64,000 bases of DNA from Alphaproteobacteria bacterium (GTDB lineage Bacteria; Pseudomonadota; Alphaproteobacteria; Ferrovibrionales; Ferrovibrionaceae): positions 124,001 to 188,000 of the forward strand of contig JAFKFH010000012.1 in the NCBI GenBank assembly GCA_017307375.1. Direction: 5' to 3'. The notes under the pieces are model-generated. The model saw only the letters and a program-made list of their open reading frames with translations, was not told where the DNA came from and ran no database searches. Made by a program: the position numbers and the translations under genes. Shown piece by piece: positions 27,301-36,557 of the stretch; the stretch's first letter is position 1, and the number at the start of each line of letters is the position of its first letter.

Positions 27301-28286
27301 GGCCGTACCTCCGCGGCGGTGCGCCCCGGCACGAAGCGCCGCTTCAGATCGCGGGCCAGGCCCATCACGCCGGTCGGGCTGTAGACCGCAACCAGGATGA
27401 TCAGCACGGCATAGACGATCATGTCGGTGCCGGCCCCCGTCGAGCCGAAGATGACCCGGCTGTATTCCTCGACCGCGACCAGGATCACGGCCCCGACGAC
27501 CGGCCCGAACAGCGAGCCGACGCCCCCCAGGATGGTGATCAGCGCGATCTTGATCGAGATCGAGGTCGACAGCACCGAGCCGGGATCGATGAACAGTTCC
27601 TTCTGCGCGTAGAACGTGCCGCCCAGCGCCGTCAGGAAGGCCGATACAGCGATGGCCACGAGCTTGTAGCGGGTAAGGTTCACGCCGAGGGCGCGCGCCG
27701 CCTCCGGCTCATCCTTGATCGCGCGGAAATAGTAGCCGATGAAGCTGCGCTCGATCGCCCAGCCGGCGGCAAGCGACAGGGTGAGCAGGCCGAGGATCAG
27801 ATAGTAGTAGGGAACCTTCGAGGTCCCGAAGACCATCGCGCCGAAGCCGGTCGGTGACATCGGCGGATAAAGCCCTACCGCGCCTTCCAGCCAGTCCGAC
27901 CCGGTGACCAGCACCTGCACGATCTCGGCCACCGCGATCGTCGCCATCGCAAAATAGTGCCCCTTCAGCCGGAAACAGGGCCAGCCCATCGCCAGGGCGA
28001 AGGCGACGGCGACCACCCCGCCGGCCAGCATGCCGAGCCAGGGCGACAGCCCCAGCTTCAGCGACAGCATCGTCGAGGCGTAGGCACCGATGCCGTAGAA
28101 TACGGTATGGCCGAGCGAGACCTGGCCGGCATAGCCGCCCAGCACATTCCAGGCGACGCCTAGCTGCGCGCCCATCAGGATCAGGATCAGGAAGTTCAGT
28201 CGCGCCGGATCGGTCACGACCAGCGGCAACGCCAGCGCCACCGCGAAGAACAGGGCCGGTCCGGCGGCCTTGCGAAGATCGGTCAT
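27297..28286 (-). CDS. livM: Branched-chain amino acid-type ABC transporter permease LivM
   Basis: A 329-residue inner-membrane permease of the BPD_transp_2 family with about eight to ten membrane segments. GGYAGQVSLGHTVFYGIGAY is the characteristic LivM motif, and YYFRAIKDEPEAARALGVN is the ATPase-contact loop. It overlaps livG and starts 4 bp downstream of the livH stop. Confidence 0.95.
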   Translation of the reverse strand: MTDLRKAAGPALFFAVALALPLVVTDPARLNFLILILMGAQLGVAWNVLGGYAGQVSLGHTVFYGIGAYASTMLSLKLGLSPWLGMLAGGVVAVAFALAMGWPCFRLKGHYFAMATIAVAEIVQVLVTGSDWLEGAVGLYPPMSPTGFGAMVFGTSKVPYYYLILGLLTLSLAAGWAIERSFIGYYFRAIKDEPEAARALGVNLTRYKLVAIAVSAFLTALGGTFYAQKELFIDPGSVLSTSISIKIALITILGGVGSLFGPVVGAVILVAVEEYSRVIFGSTGAGTDMIVYAVLIILVAVYSPTGVMGLARDLKRRFVPGRTAAEVRP

Positions 28287-28290
28287 CGGA

Positions 28291-29157
28291 TCACGCCTTT
28301 CCCATCAGGCCGCGGGGACGGACCAGCAGCACGAGCAGCATCAGCGACAGGACGATCGCCACCTTGTATTCGGGGCCGACGAAGAAACCGCCGGCGACTT
28401 CGACCAGGCCGACGATGATGCCGGCCCAGAAGGCCCCGGCGATGCTGCCGAAGCCGCCGAGGACGACGACCACGAAGGCCGTCAGGCTGAAATTGGCGCC
28501 GACCTCGGGGAAGATCGGGAAGAAGGTCGAGAGCAGCCCGCCGGCGACGCCGGCGCAGGCCGCGCCGATGCCCCAGGCCAGGGCGAACATCCTCTGGGCA
28601 TCGATGCCCATCAGGGTCGCGGCTTCCTTGTCGATCGCGGTCGCCTCCAGCGCGGTGCCGAGCCGGGTACGGTTCAGGAAGAACCAGAGGCCGCCGGTGA
28701 TCAGCACCGCGCCGAGGGCGGCGACGGTCTGCGGCAGGCCGAATTGAACCGGGCCAAGCGCGATCCGGCCGTCGACGATCGAATGGCCGACCAGCCGGTG
28801 ATCGGGCTTCCAGAAGAATTGCGCCAGGCCGCGCAGCAGGATCATCAGCCCGAAGGTCGCAAAGATCTGCGACAGCATCGGCGCCTTGATGATGCGCCGG
28901 ATCACCGTCTGGTAGATCGCGACGCCGACCCCGAACAGCAGCAGCGCGGTCAGCGGCAAGGTGAAGATCGGGTCGAACGCCCACAGCGCGAAGGCCCAGA
29001 AGCAGGCGTACATGCCAAGCATCAGGAATTCGCCATGGGCGAAGTTGACGATGTCCATCACGCCGAAGATCAGGGTCAGGCCGATGGCGACGAGGGCGTA
29101 GATCAGGCCGATCAGCAGTCCGGAGACCGCGATCTGCAGCAGGATGTCGATATGCAT
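28291..29157 (-). CDS. livH: Branched-chain amino acid-type ABC transporter permease LivH
   Basis: A 288-residue permease. It begins MHIDILLQIAVSGLLIGLIY and shows the LivH motif VNFAHGEFLMLGMY and the cytoplasmic loop LEATAIDKEAATLMGID. I placed the start at the ATG at 29157 because upstream open codons are not hydrophobic or conserved. It pairs with LivM to form the pore and follows the binding-protein gene by 58 bp. Confidence 0.94.
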   Translation of the reverse strand: MHIDILLQIAVSGLLIGLIYALVAIGLTLIFGVMDIVNFAHGEFLMLGMYACFWAFALWAFDPIFTLPLTALLLFGVGVAIYQTVIRRIIKAPMLSQIFATFGLMILLRGLAQFFWKPDHRLVGHSIVDGRIALGPVQFGLPQTVAALGAVLITGGLWFFLNRTRLGTALEATAIDKEAATLMGIDAQRMFALAWGIGAACAGVAGGLLSTFFPIFPEVGANFSLTAFVVVVLGGFGSIAGAFWAGIIVGLVEVAGGFFVGPEYKVAIVLSLMLLVLLVRPRGLMGKA

Positions 29158-29215
29158 GATGTCCCCATCCGAGAAGCGCCGCGCCCGTTGCCGGGCGCGG
29201 CGAGGTGTTCCTGGA

Positions 29216-30481
29216 TCAGCGTGCGTTCCAGGCGGGGATGGGGAAGACGATGTCCTTGGTGGCGACGTCGAACGGCCAGACCGTGACGTACTGGCCACCC
29301 TGGACCTGGACAATGATGCCCTGGCCCAGTTCGTTCTGGCCGGACTGGTCGAACCTGATGCCCTTCCACGGCATGATGATCCGGTCCGACCCGATATCGG
29401 TCGCGGCCAGCGCCTTGCGGATATCCTCGGGGCTGGTCGACCCGGCCCGGTTGATGGCATCGGCCAGCACGGCCATGCCGGTGAAGGCGCGGGCCGAGTT
29501 GCCGTTGAAGTTGACCTTGGCACGTTCGAGCATCAGCGCGTTGACCGCCTTGATCAGCGGGTTGCGGTCGGCCTGGTCCAGCGCCCAGACCTCGCGGCTG
29601 ATGACGAACTCGCCATCCTTGCCGAGCGTCTTGAGGAATTCGGAATCGTTGAAGCCGGCATCGTTGGCCAGCAGCATCTGGGGCATGAACCCCAGTTCCT
29701 TGTAGGTCTTCATCGACAGGATCGCATCGCCGAGATAGGACGACTGCATGATCACGGCGGGGTTCGCCGCCTTGAGCCGCTGGACCTCGGAGGTCATCTG
29801 GGCGGTCTTAGCCGGGTAATGCAGCTTTTCAACGACCTTGAATTCCTGCTGATCGGCCAGCTTCAGTTCGAGCCGCGTGGTCTCGTTGCCCCACAGCGTG
29901 TTCTCGTTGAAGAGCGCGATGTCGCGCAGGCGAACGTTCTTCTTCTTCTCGAAATCCTGCAGGAAGGTGAAGAAGTTGGTGACGAACAGGTCGTCATGCG
30001 GCGTCGTGCGGAAGAACCACTTGAAATTGCGCTGGGTCAGCGTGACCGACGACGAGTCCGCATTCATGAACGGAATGCCGTAGCGTTCCGCCGCCTGGCT
30101 CGCCGTCGCGGTGACGTTGGAGAAATAGGCGCCCATCACGGCCACCACCTTCTCCTGGGTGATCAGCCGTTCGGTCTCGGTGGCGCCGACCTGCGGGTTG
30201 CCCTGGTGGTCGCCGAAGATCAGCTTGATCTTGGCACCCTTCAGATTGGGCATGCCGACGGCGGCCAGCAGTTTGTCCGGGGCCGGTATCTCCTTGTTGG
30301 TGATCGCCGCGGCCAGTTCGGCGGCAGCCTTCAGCTCGACCCCCGTCGAGGCGGCCGCACCGGTCAGCGGATAGACCACACCGATCCGGATCTCTTCCTG
30401 CGCGCGGGCGGCGCCCCCTGCCCCGACGACCAGCGCCGTCAACGCGACGCCCGCAGTCAACCCTTTGAGCCACATACCCAT
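29216..30481 (-). CDS. Periplasmic substrate-binding protein, Liv/HAAT family
   Basis: A 421-residue Peripla_BP_6 protein. Starting at 30481 (MGMWLKGLTAG), where AGGAGG stands 6 bases upstream, gives a signal peptide ending GGAARAQ; the GTG at 30496 overlaps that ribosome site and is unlikely. The mature protein opens EEIRIGVVYPLTGAAASTG. It feeds the LivHMGF importer. It differs clearly from the other Liv-type binding protein at 555-1739, so the two importers have different ligands. The terminal DUF1445 gene is the only clue to the ligand here. Confidence 0.9.
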   Translation of the reverse strand: MGMWLKGLTAGVALTALVVGAGGAARAQEEIRIGVVYPLTGAAASTGVELKAAAELAAAITNKEIPAPDKLLAAVGMPNLKGAKIKLIFGDHQGNPQVGATETERLITQEKVVAVMGAYFSNVTATASQAAERYGIPFMNADSSSVTLTQRNFKWFFRTTPHDDLFVTNFFTFLQDFEKKKNVRLRDIALFNENTLWGNETTRLELKLADQQEFKVVEKLHYPAKTAQMTSEVQRLKAANPAVIMQSSYLGDAILSMKTYKELGFMPQMLLANDAGFNDSEFLKTLGKDGEFVISREVWALDQADRNPLIKAVNALMLERAKVNFNGNSARAFTGMAVLADAINRAGSTSPEDIRKALAATDIGSDRIIMPWKGIRFDQSGQNELGQGIIVQVQGGQYVTVWPFDVATKDIVFPIPAWNAR

Positions 30482-30590
30482 TTTCAGCCTCCTCACGTGA
30501 TGCCCTGTGATGGTCTTCTGGATTTCCGGGCGCCGCTTTGCGACTGCCCGCCCTGTTGGCCATCATGTGACGTCAGGTTGGCTGAACGCG

Positions 30591-30608
30591 TCCAATCGTA
30601 TGTTTGGA
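30591..30608. promoter_or_regulatory. Candidate LysR operator upstream of the Liv-type operon
   Basis: TCCAA-N8-TTGGA forms an inverted repeat at 30591-30608, in the 150-bp gap between the lysR stop and the binding-protein start, about 110 bp before that start. Size and position fit the recognition site of a LysR-type activator. This is assigned by pattern only. Confidence 0.45.
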
Positions 30609-30631
30609 TGCAGATTGATAGAAATTCGTGA

Positions 30632-31525
30632 TCAGGGAAGCTGATGCTCGGCCGCCACCGTGACCGCCAGGCTCGCCACCGCCGCGGCCATGTGACTGTC
30701 CGGGGTGGCCGGATAGGCGACGACAAAATCGAGATCGGGCAGCGGGTGGTCCACCCGGACGCGACGCAGATGGCCTTCGGCCAGCTCACGCTCGATGATC
30801 GCCGGCGGGATGACGCTGACGCCGACACCGTCGCGCGCCATCCGGGTGACGGTGGCCAGCGAGGAATTGCCGAAGATCCGCACCTGGCTCAGACCGGCCT
30901 GACCGAACAGGTCGCGGATTACGCCGTAGGGTTGTGTGGTGCGGGAGAAGGTGATGATCGGCCAGCGCACCAGTTCGGCAAGCCCGACGGGCTCGCCCGG
31001 CAGGGGCAGCGCGGGGCTGGCCACCCAGTCGAGCGGATAGCTGCACAGCGGCGCCACCTGGAACCGGCTGTCGGTGTAGCCGCGCAGCAGAAAGGCGATA
31101 TCGAGTTCGTGCCGCAGCAGCGCGTCGCGCATCGCCGGCGACGTATCGACCTCGACTTCCAGCGACAGCGCCGGATAGCTCTGGTTGAGCCGGTCGATCA
31201 GGGTGGCGAGCCAGGTATGCACCATGGTCTCGGCAACGCCGAGGCGGATGGTGCCGCGAATGGCCGAACGGTCGGCCATGGCGGTCAGCAGTTCCGCTCG
31301 CAACGCGAGCATCTTCTCGGCATAACCGAGCAGGGTGAAGGCATGGTTGGTCGGTGCGACCCGGCGGCCGAAACGGTCGAACAGGCTGACCCCCAGTTCG
31401 TCCTCCAGCTGCGAGACCCGGGCCGAAATCGCCGGCTGGGTGGTGTTCAGCCGTTCCGCCGCCTTGCGGAACCCGCCCAGCCGCAAGACCCAGACGAAGG
31501 TTTCCAGGCTTTTCAGATCCAGCAT
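30632..31525 (-). CDS. LysR-family transcriptional regulator
   Basis: A 297-residue LysR-type regulator. The winged helix spans about residues 1-60 (MLDLKSLETFVWVLRLGGFRKAAERLNTTQPAISARVSQLE, cited in part: AAERLNTTQPAISARV), followed by the effector-binding domain with two lobes. The ATG at 31525 starts the conserved region. It lies immediately upstream of, and in the same direction as, the Liv-type operon, unlike the usual divergent layout, but an operator-like repeat lies between them. It most likely activates import of the ligand. Confidence 0.9.
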   Translation of the reverse strand: MLDLKSLETFVWVLRLGGFRKAAERLNTTQPAISARVSQLEDELGVSLFDRFGRRVAPTNHAFTLLGYAEKMLALRAELLTAMADRSAIRGTIRLGVAETMVHTWLATLIDRLNQSYPALSLEVEVDTSPAMRDALLRHELDIAFLLRGYTDSRFQVAPLCSYPLDWVASPALPLPGEPVGLAELVRWPIITFSRTTQPYGVIRDLFGQAGLSQVRIFGNSSLATVTRMARDGVGVSVIPPAIIERELAEGHLRRVRVDHPLPDLDFVVAYPATPDSHMAAAVASLAVTVAAEHQLP

Positions 31526-31634
31526 GCGTGACGGATGCCCTTCCCGCCCCGGGCTATCGCCGCCATGACGACAGTGTCCCGGGGGTTCGTCCGGCATCGT
31601 AACAGCACCGCCGGGGCATAAATCAACGCCGTGG

Positions 31635-31663
31635 GCCAGGATTGCCGCAGCGGCAATCCTGGC
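31635..31663. terminator. Stem-loop after the pentapeptide-repeat gene
   Basis: Perfect 13-bp arms GCCAGGATTGCCG (31635-31647) and CGGCAATCCTGGC (31651-31663) with a 3-base loop, 27 bp past the end of the pentapeptide-repeat gene. It lacks a T-run on the minus strand but is strong enough to insulate that gene from lysR. Confidence 0.6.
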
Positions 31664-31690
31664 TCTGTCGACGGCAACGATCAGTTAAGG

Positions 31691-32935
31691 TTAACGCCGG
31701 GCGTTCTGATCGAACTCGGCCCCGTCGAGCTGGCAGCCGACCATGTCGGTGCCGGCCAGGTTGGCGCGCAGGAAGCGGGCGCGGACGCAATTCGCCTCGC
31801 GCAGGAAGCTGCCGGCCAGGCTCGCCTCGGTGAAGTCGGCTTCGGCCAGCGTGGCCGGCCAGCGCCGCCCCGTGGCCTCGCCCCCGGCGTTGCGCAGCGC
31901 GACCGAGCCGAGCTGCGCCCGGTCGAGGACCGCCCGCACGAACTGTGCCTTGGCAAAGTTCGAACCGGAGAGATCGGCATAGGCCAGGCGCGCGTCGTTG
32001 AGGCTGGCGCCGGTGAAATCGGCCAGCATCACGCGGCTTTCGCGCATGATCACGCCTTCGAGCTTGGCGCCGCGGAACGACGCCCCGGAAAGATCGAGGC
32101 AGGAAAGGTCGAGGCCGGACAGATCGGCGCCATCGAACACGGCACGGGCGCCGGCCCGACCGTCGGTGGCGATCCACTCGGCATGCAGCCTGATCCGGTC
32201 GTTGATCGTCGGCGGCAGGTTGCGTTCGCCGCGCAGGCAGACGGCGCCGGTCAGGTCGGCGCCGGTGAGGTCGACCTTGGTCAGGTCGACGTTGCGCAGC
32301 GAGGCATCGCGCAGCTGGGCCTGGACCAGCTTGGCGCCGGTCAGATCGGCACCGTCGAGGGTCGCGCGGTTCAGGCGCGCCCCGGTCAGGTTGGCGCCGG
32401 TCAGGATCGCGCCGGACAGGTTGGTGCCGCCGAGCGAGGCTTCGGTCAGATCGGCCTTCTTCATCGCCGCGCGCACCATCGAGGCGCCATCGAGCTTCGA
32501 TTGCGTCAGGTCGGCACCGTCGAGGCTGGCGTCATCGAAATTGGTCGCGCGCTCGTCGCCGTCCTCCTTGTTGCGGGCGGTCGCGGTCATGATCCGGCCG
32601 GGCCGGAGATCGGCCCCGGTGAAGCGGGCACCGGCCAGCCGCGCGAGCTGGAAGCTGGCCCCGCGCAGATCGGCCTTGTTGAAGTTGCCGCGGTCGATCA
32701 GCGCCTTGGTGAAATCGGCGCCGAACAGGTCGGCCATCTGAAACGAGGCAGCGGTGAGCGAAGAGCCGGTGAAGCGCGAACCGGCCAGCACGGCATCGTC
32801 GAGCACGACGTTGTTCAGCATGAGACTCGAGAAATCGGCATCGCGTGCAACAAACCGCCGGCCGGTACGCGCACGCACGAATTTCACGTGCTCCATCATC
32901 TCGCGCGCCAGGGCAGTGGGGACCTGCCGATACAT
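31691..32935 (-). CDS. Pentapeptide-repeat protein
   Basis: A 414-residue protein made mostly of A(D/N)Lxx-type pentapeptides, expected to fold as a right-handed quadrilateral beta-helix. Repeats run from about residue 35 to 225 (for example LDGADLTGAKL and VDLTGADLTGA). They are broken around 226-256 by a non-repeat insert INDRIRLHAEWIATDG leading into GRAGARAVFDGADLSGLDL, then resume to the C-terminus. The H-x-x-W plus G-x-x-G-x-A insert recurs in other pentapeptide proteins. A helical head (about 1-30, REMMEHVKFVRARTGRR) precedes the helix. AGGAGG lies upstream of the ATG. There is no signal peptide. Some family members mimic DNA and protect gyrase, but nothing here identifies a target. 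Confidence 0.9.
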   Translation of the reverse strand: MYRQVPTALAREMMEHVKFVRARTGRRFVARDADFSSLMLNNVVLDDAVLAGSRFTGSSLTAASFQMADLFGADFTKALIDRGNFNKADLRGASFQLARLAGARFTGADLRPGRIMTATARNKEDGDERATNFDDASLDGADLTQSKLDGASMVRAAMKKADLTEASLGGTNLSGAILTGANLTGARLNRATLDGADLTGAKLVQAQLRDASLRNVDLTKVDLTGADLTGAVCLRGERNLPPTINDRIRLHAEWIATDGRAGARAVFDGADLSGLDLSCLDLSGASFRGAKLEGVIMRESRVMLADFTGASLNDARLAYADLSGSNFAKAQFVRAVLDRAQLGSVALRNAGGEATGRRWPATLAEADFTEASLAGSFLREANCVRARFLRANLAGTDMVGCQLDGAEFDQNARR

Positions 32936-33325
32936 TAACCGTGACCTCCTGTCGTCGTTCGCGGATGCCGTTCTGGATACCGCGTCGCCTGTTGCGCGGG
33001 ATCATATCGTCACCCGCATTCACGCCATGTCATAATTTGTCAAAGTCACCAGCGGTCGGACAAGCAACGCATTGGAACAAGCTCGTTCCTTAGGTAACAA
33101 CATACGTCCAAAGTCGAGGTTTTCCGCGTTTATAGGTTGTCGAAATTGTTTATGGGGCAGTTATTTGGGGAATAACGTTAACTGTAATGTTGCTGTTCCC
33201 CCCTGGATCGGTCGACAACCGAGCCATGTGAGTCGCCAGGGCCGAATCAGCCCGGCCGGCCGGCGCATGCGAACGCCGGCCCCTCCAGGAATAAATGCGG
33301 ATCTCGCGACGGCTGCCGCGCCCCC
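32936..33325. other. 390-bp non-coding gap, AT-richer than its surroundings
   Basis: No credible gene is seen in this stretch. It is noticeably AT-richer between about 33020 and 33200 than the rest of the window. It contains the 16-base imperfect palindrome GGAACAAGCTCGTTCC (33074-33089), TTATT-N5-AATAA (33161-33175) inside a wider CAGTTA/TAACTG pair, and a hairpin at 33258-33281. It must contain the promoter of the pentapeptide-repeat gene and the end of the esterase transcript. Confidence 0.6.
33258..33281. terminator. Stem-loop after the carboxylesterase gene
   Basis: Perfect 8-bp arms GGCCGGCG (33258-33265) and CGCCGGCC (33274-33281), 45 bp after the esterase stop on the minus strand. 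No T-tract is present, so this is a weak call. Confidence 0.4.
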
Positions 33326-35056
33326 CTAGTTGGCGTATGGCGGCAGGTACTGCCACAAGCCCGGGCAATTGGCGGCAGTGGCGAGGCTCGATGGCGCGGC
33401 GCCTGAGCCGAACGTCCGAATCGCCGGGGCGGCCGGCGAATAGGTCGTCCACCCCGGGGCCTGCAGCGTGCTGGCAAATGTGGTCCACGCATTGCCCATG
33501 GTCTGGGCCAGCGCCGCGTCGGCTGCAGGCACGGGATTGACGTTGTTGGCGAGGGTGTTGAACACGTAGGGCAGTTCGTTGCCGTGGCAGACATTGCCGC
33601 TGGCCGCCGTGCAGGCCGGCACGCTTGCGCCATAGGTGTCGTAGACCGGCGGCTGGGTGAAGAGGTAGGCGTAGGTCGGCGGCACCGATGTCTGGAACTT
33701 CTGCTGGTAATAGACCGCCTGGGCCGCCATCAGATTGCCGCAGCGGAAGGCGAAGTCGTTGATCAGCGTCGACAGGGCCTGCGCCGCCGGGCTGAAATAG
33801 GCGGGCACCCCACTCTGGTCATAGGCCGAATAGGGCCGCACCGGCTTCAGGAAGGTCCCGCTGTTGTAGAGGCCGATCCGCGTCGAGTAGGCGACGCCGA
33901 ACAGGGCGTCGCGCAGGGCGCCGTATTTGTCCGCCGACAGGCTGTTGCCGCTCTCGATGTAGACGAGGTCGGAGAACAGCGCGCCTTCATTGGCATTGAC
34001 GCCGAAGATCAGCGGCTTGGGCGATGCGCCGGAGACATAGCCCTTGTAGGGCTGATCCATCACCGTGACGCCGTCGACCACGGGCGTCCAGGGCAAGGCT
34101 TCGGAAAGCCCGCCATTGGTCACGATGCGGTCGAGCGTGCGCAGCAGGCTGGAATAGGCCCCCTGGGCCGCCATGACGGTCGCGAGCGGCAGCGACTGCA
34201 GCCAGGCCAGCGACGGCGTCTTCGGGCAGGTCTGGCCCGGCAGGCCGCAGATCGAATTGTAGAAGCTGCGCCAGTTTGTGTTGAACTGGCTGACCGAGGA
34301 CGGGTATTCGACCGCCATCGGGTTGCTTTCCATGATGGCGGCGCGGAACAGGCCGGTCGATCCCGGCGCGGCGAACAGATGCAGCCCGACCGACATCGCC
34401 CCCGCGCTCTCGCCGAAGATCGTCACCTTGGTCGGATCGCCACCGAAGGCGGAAATGTTCGCCTGCACCCAGGACAGCGCCGCCCGCTGATCGAGCAGGC
34501 CCAGGTTGCCGGGGATCGTCACGCCGTAGTCGCTGTCCTGGGCCGTAAGGAAGCCGAGCGATCCCAGCCGGTAGTTGAGCGTCACCACGACGACATTGCC
34601 GGTGGCCGACAGCGAACTGCCGTCATAGACCGGCAGCGAGCCGGCGCCCTCGATGAACGCGCCGCCATGGATGAACACCATGACCGGGCGCCTGGTCGGG
34701 CTGCCGGCCGTGGTCTGCGGCGTCCAGACATTGAGGAACAGGCAATCCTCCGCTCCCACCACGGCCTTGTTCTGGGTCTGCGGGCAGATGCTGCCGAAGG
34801 CGGTCGCCTGGCGCACGCCGGACCACGCCGGGGCCGCGGCGGGCGGCTGCCAGCGCCGGCTTCCGGTCGGCGCCGCCGCGTAGGGGATGCCACGATAGCT
34901 GACGAGCGGGGTGCTGCCGGTGGTCACGCCCATGCCACAGACGCTGCCGCCCGCCGTCGCCACCGTCGTCACGCAGGACGGTGCCTGGGCCGCTGCCGGC
35001 ATCGTCCAGCCGGTCGCCAACAGCAAGCCGGCCGCGATCATCTGCCACGTCTTCAT
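33326..35056 (-). CDS. Secreted type B carboxylesterase
   Basis: A 576-residue carboxylesterase of the cholinesterase/para-nitrobenzyl esterase family. A signal peptide covers about 1-24 (ends PAAAQA). Landmarks are EDCLFLNVWTP (103-113), the oxyanion-hole HGGAF (130-134) and the nucleophile GESAGAMS (Ser217). Glu357 in NANEGALF and His491 in CHGNELPYVF complete a Ser-Glu-His triad. Several cysteines in the mature part suggest disulfides and periplasmic or extracellular location. It stands alone, with no operon partners. Substrate is open; the family hydrolyses diverse esters. Confidence 0.92.
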   Translation of the reverse strand: MKTWQMIAAGLLLATGWTMPAAAQAPSCVTTVATAGGSVCGMGVTTGSTPLVSYRGIPYAAAPTGSRRWQPPAAAPAWSGVRQATAFGSICPQTQNKAVVGAEDCLFLNVWTPQTTAGSPTRRPVMVFIHGGAFIEGAGSLPVYDGSSLSATGNVVVVTLNYRLGSLGFLTAQDSDYGVTIPGNLGLLDQRAALSWVQANISAFGGDPTKVTIFGESAGAMSVGLHLFAAPGSTGLFRAAIMESNPMAVEYPSSVSQFNTNWRSFYNSICGLPGQTCPKTPSLAWLQSLPLATVMAAQGAYSSLLRTLDRIVTNGGLSEALPWTPVVDGVTVMDQPYKGYVSGASPKPLIFGVNANEGALFSDLVYIESGNSLSADKYGALRDALFGVAYSTRIGLYNSGTFLKPVRPYSAYDQSGVPAYFSPAAQALSTLINDFAFRCGNLMAAQAVYYQQKFQTSVPPTYAYLFTQPPVYDTYGASVPACTAASGNVCHGNELPYVFNTLANNVNPVPAADAALAQTMGNAWTTFASTLQAPGWTTYSPAAPAIRTFGSGAAPSSLATAANCPGLWQYLPPYAN

Positions 35057-35117
35057 CGTGCATCCCCCCTGTCGGTTTCACGCTACAGCCGAAAGTCGCA
35101 TGAACAGCCGGGCGAGG

Positions 35118-35202
35118 AAAAGCGACAGCATGGAACAGCTTGGAACTTACAAGAGCGCAATGTCGCCTCGATACCGGAGGCGGCGGGCAGAGTGTCGCTT
35201 TT
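35118..35202. repeat. Inverted repeat AAAAGCGACA ... TGTCGCTTTT upstream of soxB
   Basis: A perfect 10-bp inverted repeat (35118-35127 and 35193-35202) lies in the 237-bp gap between the divergent esterase and sox operons. The soxB start is 91 bp after the second copy. It may be a regulatory site pair; the function is not known. Confidence 0.4.
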
Positions 35203-35293
35203 GTGCAAATGCGTTGCCGGCTACATTCTCGCCGGCCCGGGCGGGTGGCGCCCAGGATGACAGGGTAGCAGTGGGGGTCGAAAGACAAAGATC

Positions 35294-36547
35294 ATGCAGC
35301 GGTTTTCCGGCTTAGACCTGTTCCTGCGCGCCCTGGGTCGGCACCAGACCTGGAAGCCGCAATGGCGCGAACCCGAGCCGAAGGCCGCCTACGACGCGGT
35401 CATCGTCGGCGGCGGCGGGCACGGCCTGGGCGCTGCCTACTACCTCGCCAAGGAATTCGGCCTGCGCAATATCGCGGTCCTGGAAAAGGGCTGGATCGGC
35501 GGCGGCAACACCGGCCGCAACACCACGATCATCCGCTCGAACTACCTGTTCGACGAAAGCGCCGCGCTCTACGACCACGCCGTCAAGCTGTGGGAGGGGC
35601 TGTCGCAGGAACTGAACTACAACGTGATGTTCTCGCAGCGCGGCGTGCTGATGCTGGCGCACAACATCCACGACATCCAGTCGTTCAAGCGCCATGTCCA
35701 TGCCAACCGGGTCAACGGCGTCGACAACGAGTGGCTGACGCCCGAACAGGTCAAGGAATTCTGCCCGGCGCTGAACGTCGGCCCCAACATGCGCTATCCG
35801 ATCCTGGGCGGCGCGCTGCAGCGGCGCGGCGGCACCGCGCGGCATGACGCGGTGGCCTGGGGCTATGCCCGGGCGGCCGACGCGCTCGGCGTCGACATCA
35901 TCCAGAATTGCGAGGTCACCGCGATCAATCGCGACGCCCAGGGCCGCGTCTCGGGGGTCGAGACCACGCGCGGCCCGATCCGCACGACCAAGGTCGGTGT
36001 CTCGGCGGCCGGCCATACCAGCGTGCTGATGCAGATGGCCGGGCTGCGCATGCCGCTGGAAAGCTATCCGCTGCAGGCGCTGGTGTCGGAACCGGTCAAG
36101 CCGGCCTTCAACTGCGTCGTCATGTCGAATACCATCCATGCCTATATCAGCCAGTCCGACAAGGGCGAGATGGTGATCGGCGCCGGCACCGACGCCTACA
36201 CCTCCTACAGCCAGCGCGGCGCCCTGCACATCGCCACCCATACGCTGGATGCCATCTGCGAACTGGTGCCGATGTTCCGCCGGCTGCGCATGCTGCGCAA
36301 ATGGGGCGGCATCGTCGACGTCACCCCGGACCGGTCGCCGATCCTGGCCAAGCTGCCGGTGCCGGGCCTCTACGTGAACTGCGGCTGGGGCACCGGCGGG
36401 TTCAAGGCGACGCCGGGCGCCGGCCACCTGCTGGCCTGGACCATGGCCAAGGACGAACCGCACCCGATCAACGCGCCCTTCACCCTCGAACGCTTCCGCG
36501 ACGGCCGGCTGATCGACGAAGCCGCCGCCGCCGCCGTCGCCCATTGA
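35294..36547 (+). CDS. soxB: Sarcosine oxidase beta subunit
   Basis: A 417-residue FAD-dependent subunit of heterotetrameric sarcosine oxidase. It begins [14 protein letters not shown] and has the dinucleotide-binding motif [21 protein letters not shown] (cited [14 protein letters not shown]) near residue 37, and the C-terminal [16 protein letters not shown] that closes the flavin site. It oxidises sarcosine to glycine, passing the methyl group to tetrahydrofolate with the alpha subunit. It is first of four tightly spaced sox genes. Confidence 0.96.
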   Translation: MQRFSGLDLFLRALGRHQTWKPQWREPEPKAAYDAVIVGGGGHGLGAAYYLAKEFGLRNIAVLEKGWIGGGNTGRNTTIIRSNYLFDESAALYDHAVKLWEGLSQELNYNVMFSQRGVLMLAHNIHDIQSFKRHVHANRVNGVDNEWLTPEQVKEFCPALNVGPNMRYPILGGALQRRGGTARHDAVAWGYARAADALGVDIIQNCEVTAINRDAQGRVSGVETTRGPIRTTKVGVSAAGHTSVLMQMAGLRMPLESYPLQALVSEPVKPAFNCVVMSNTIHAYISQSDKGEMVIGAGTDAYTSYSQRGALHIATHTLDAICELVPMFRRLRMLRKWGGIVDVTPDRSPILAKLPVPGLYVNCGWGTGGFKATPGAGHLLAWTMAKDEPHPINAPFTLERFRDGRLIDEAAAAAVAH

Positions 36548-36557
36548 GGTCGCCCCG

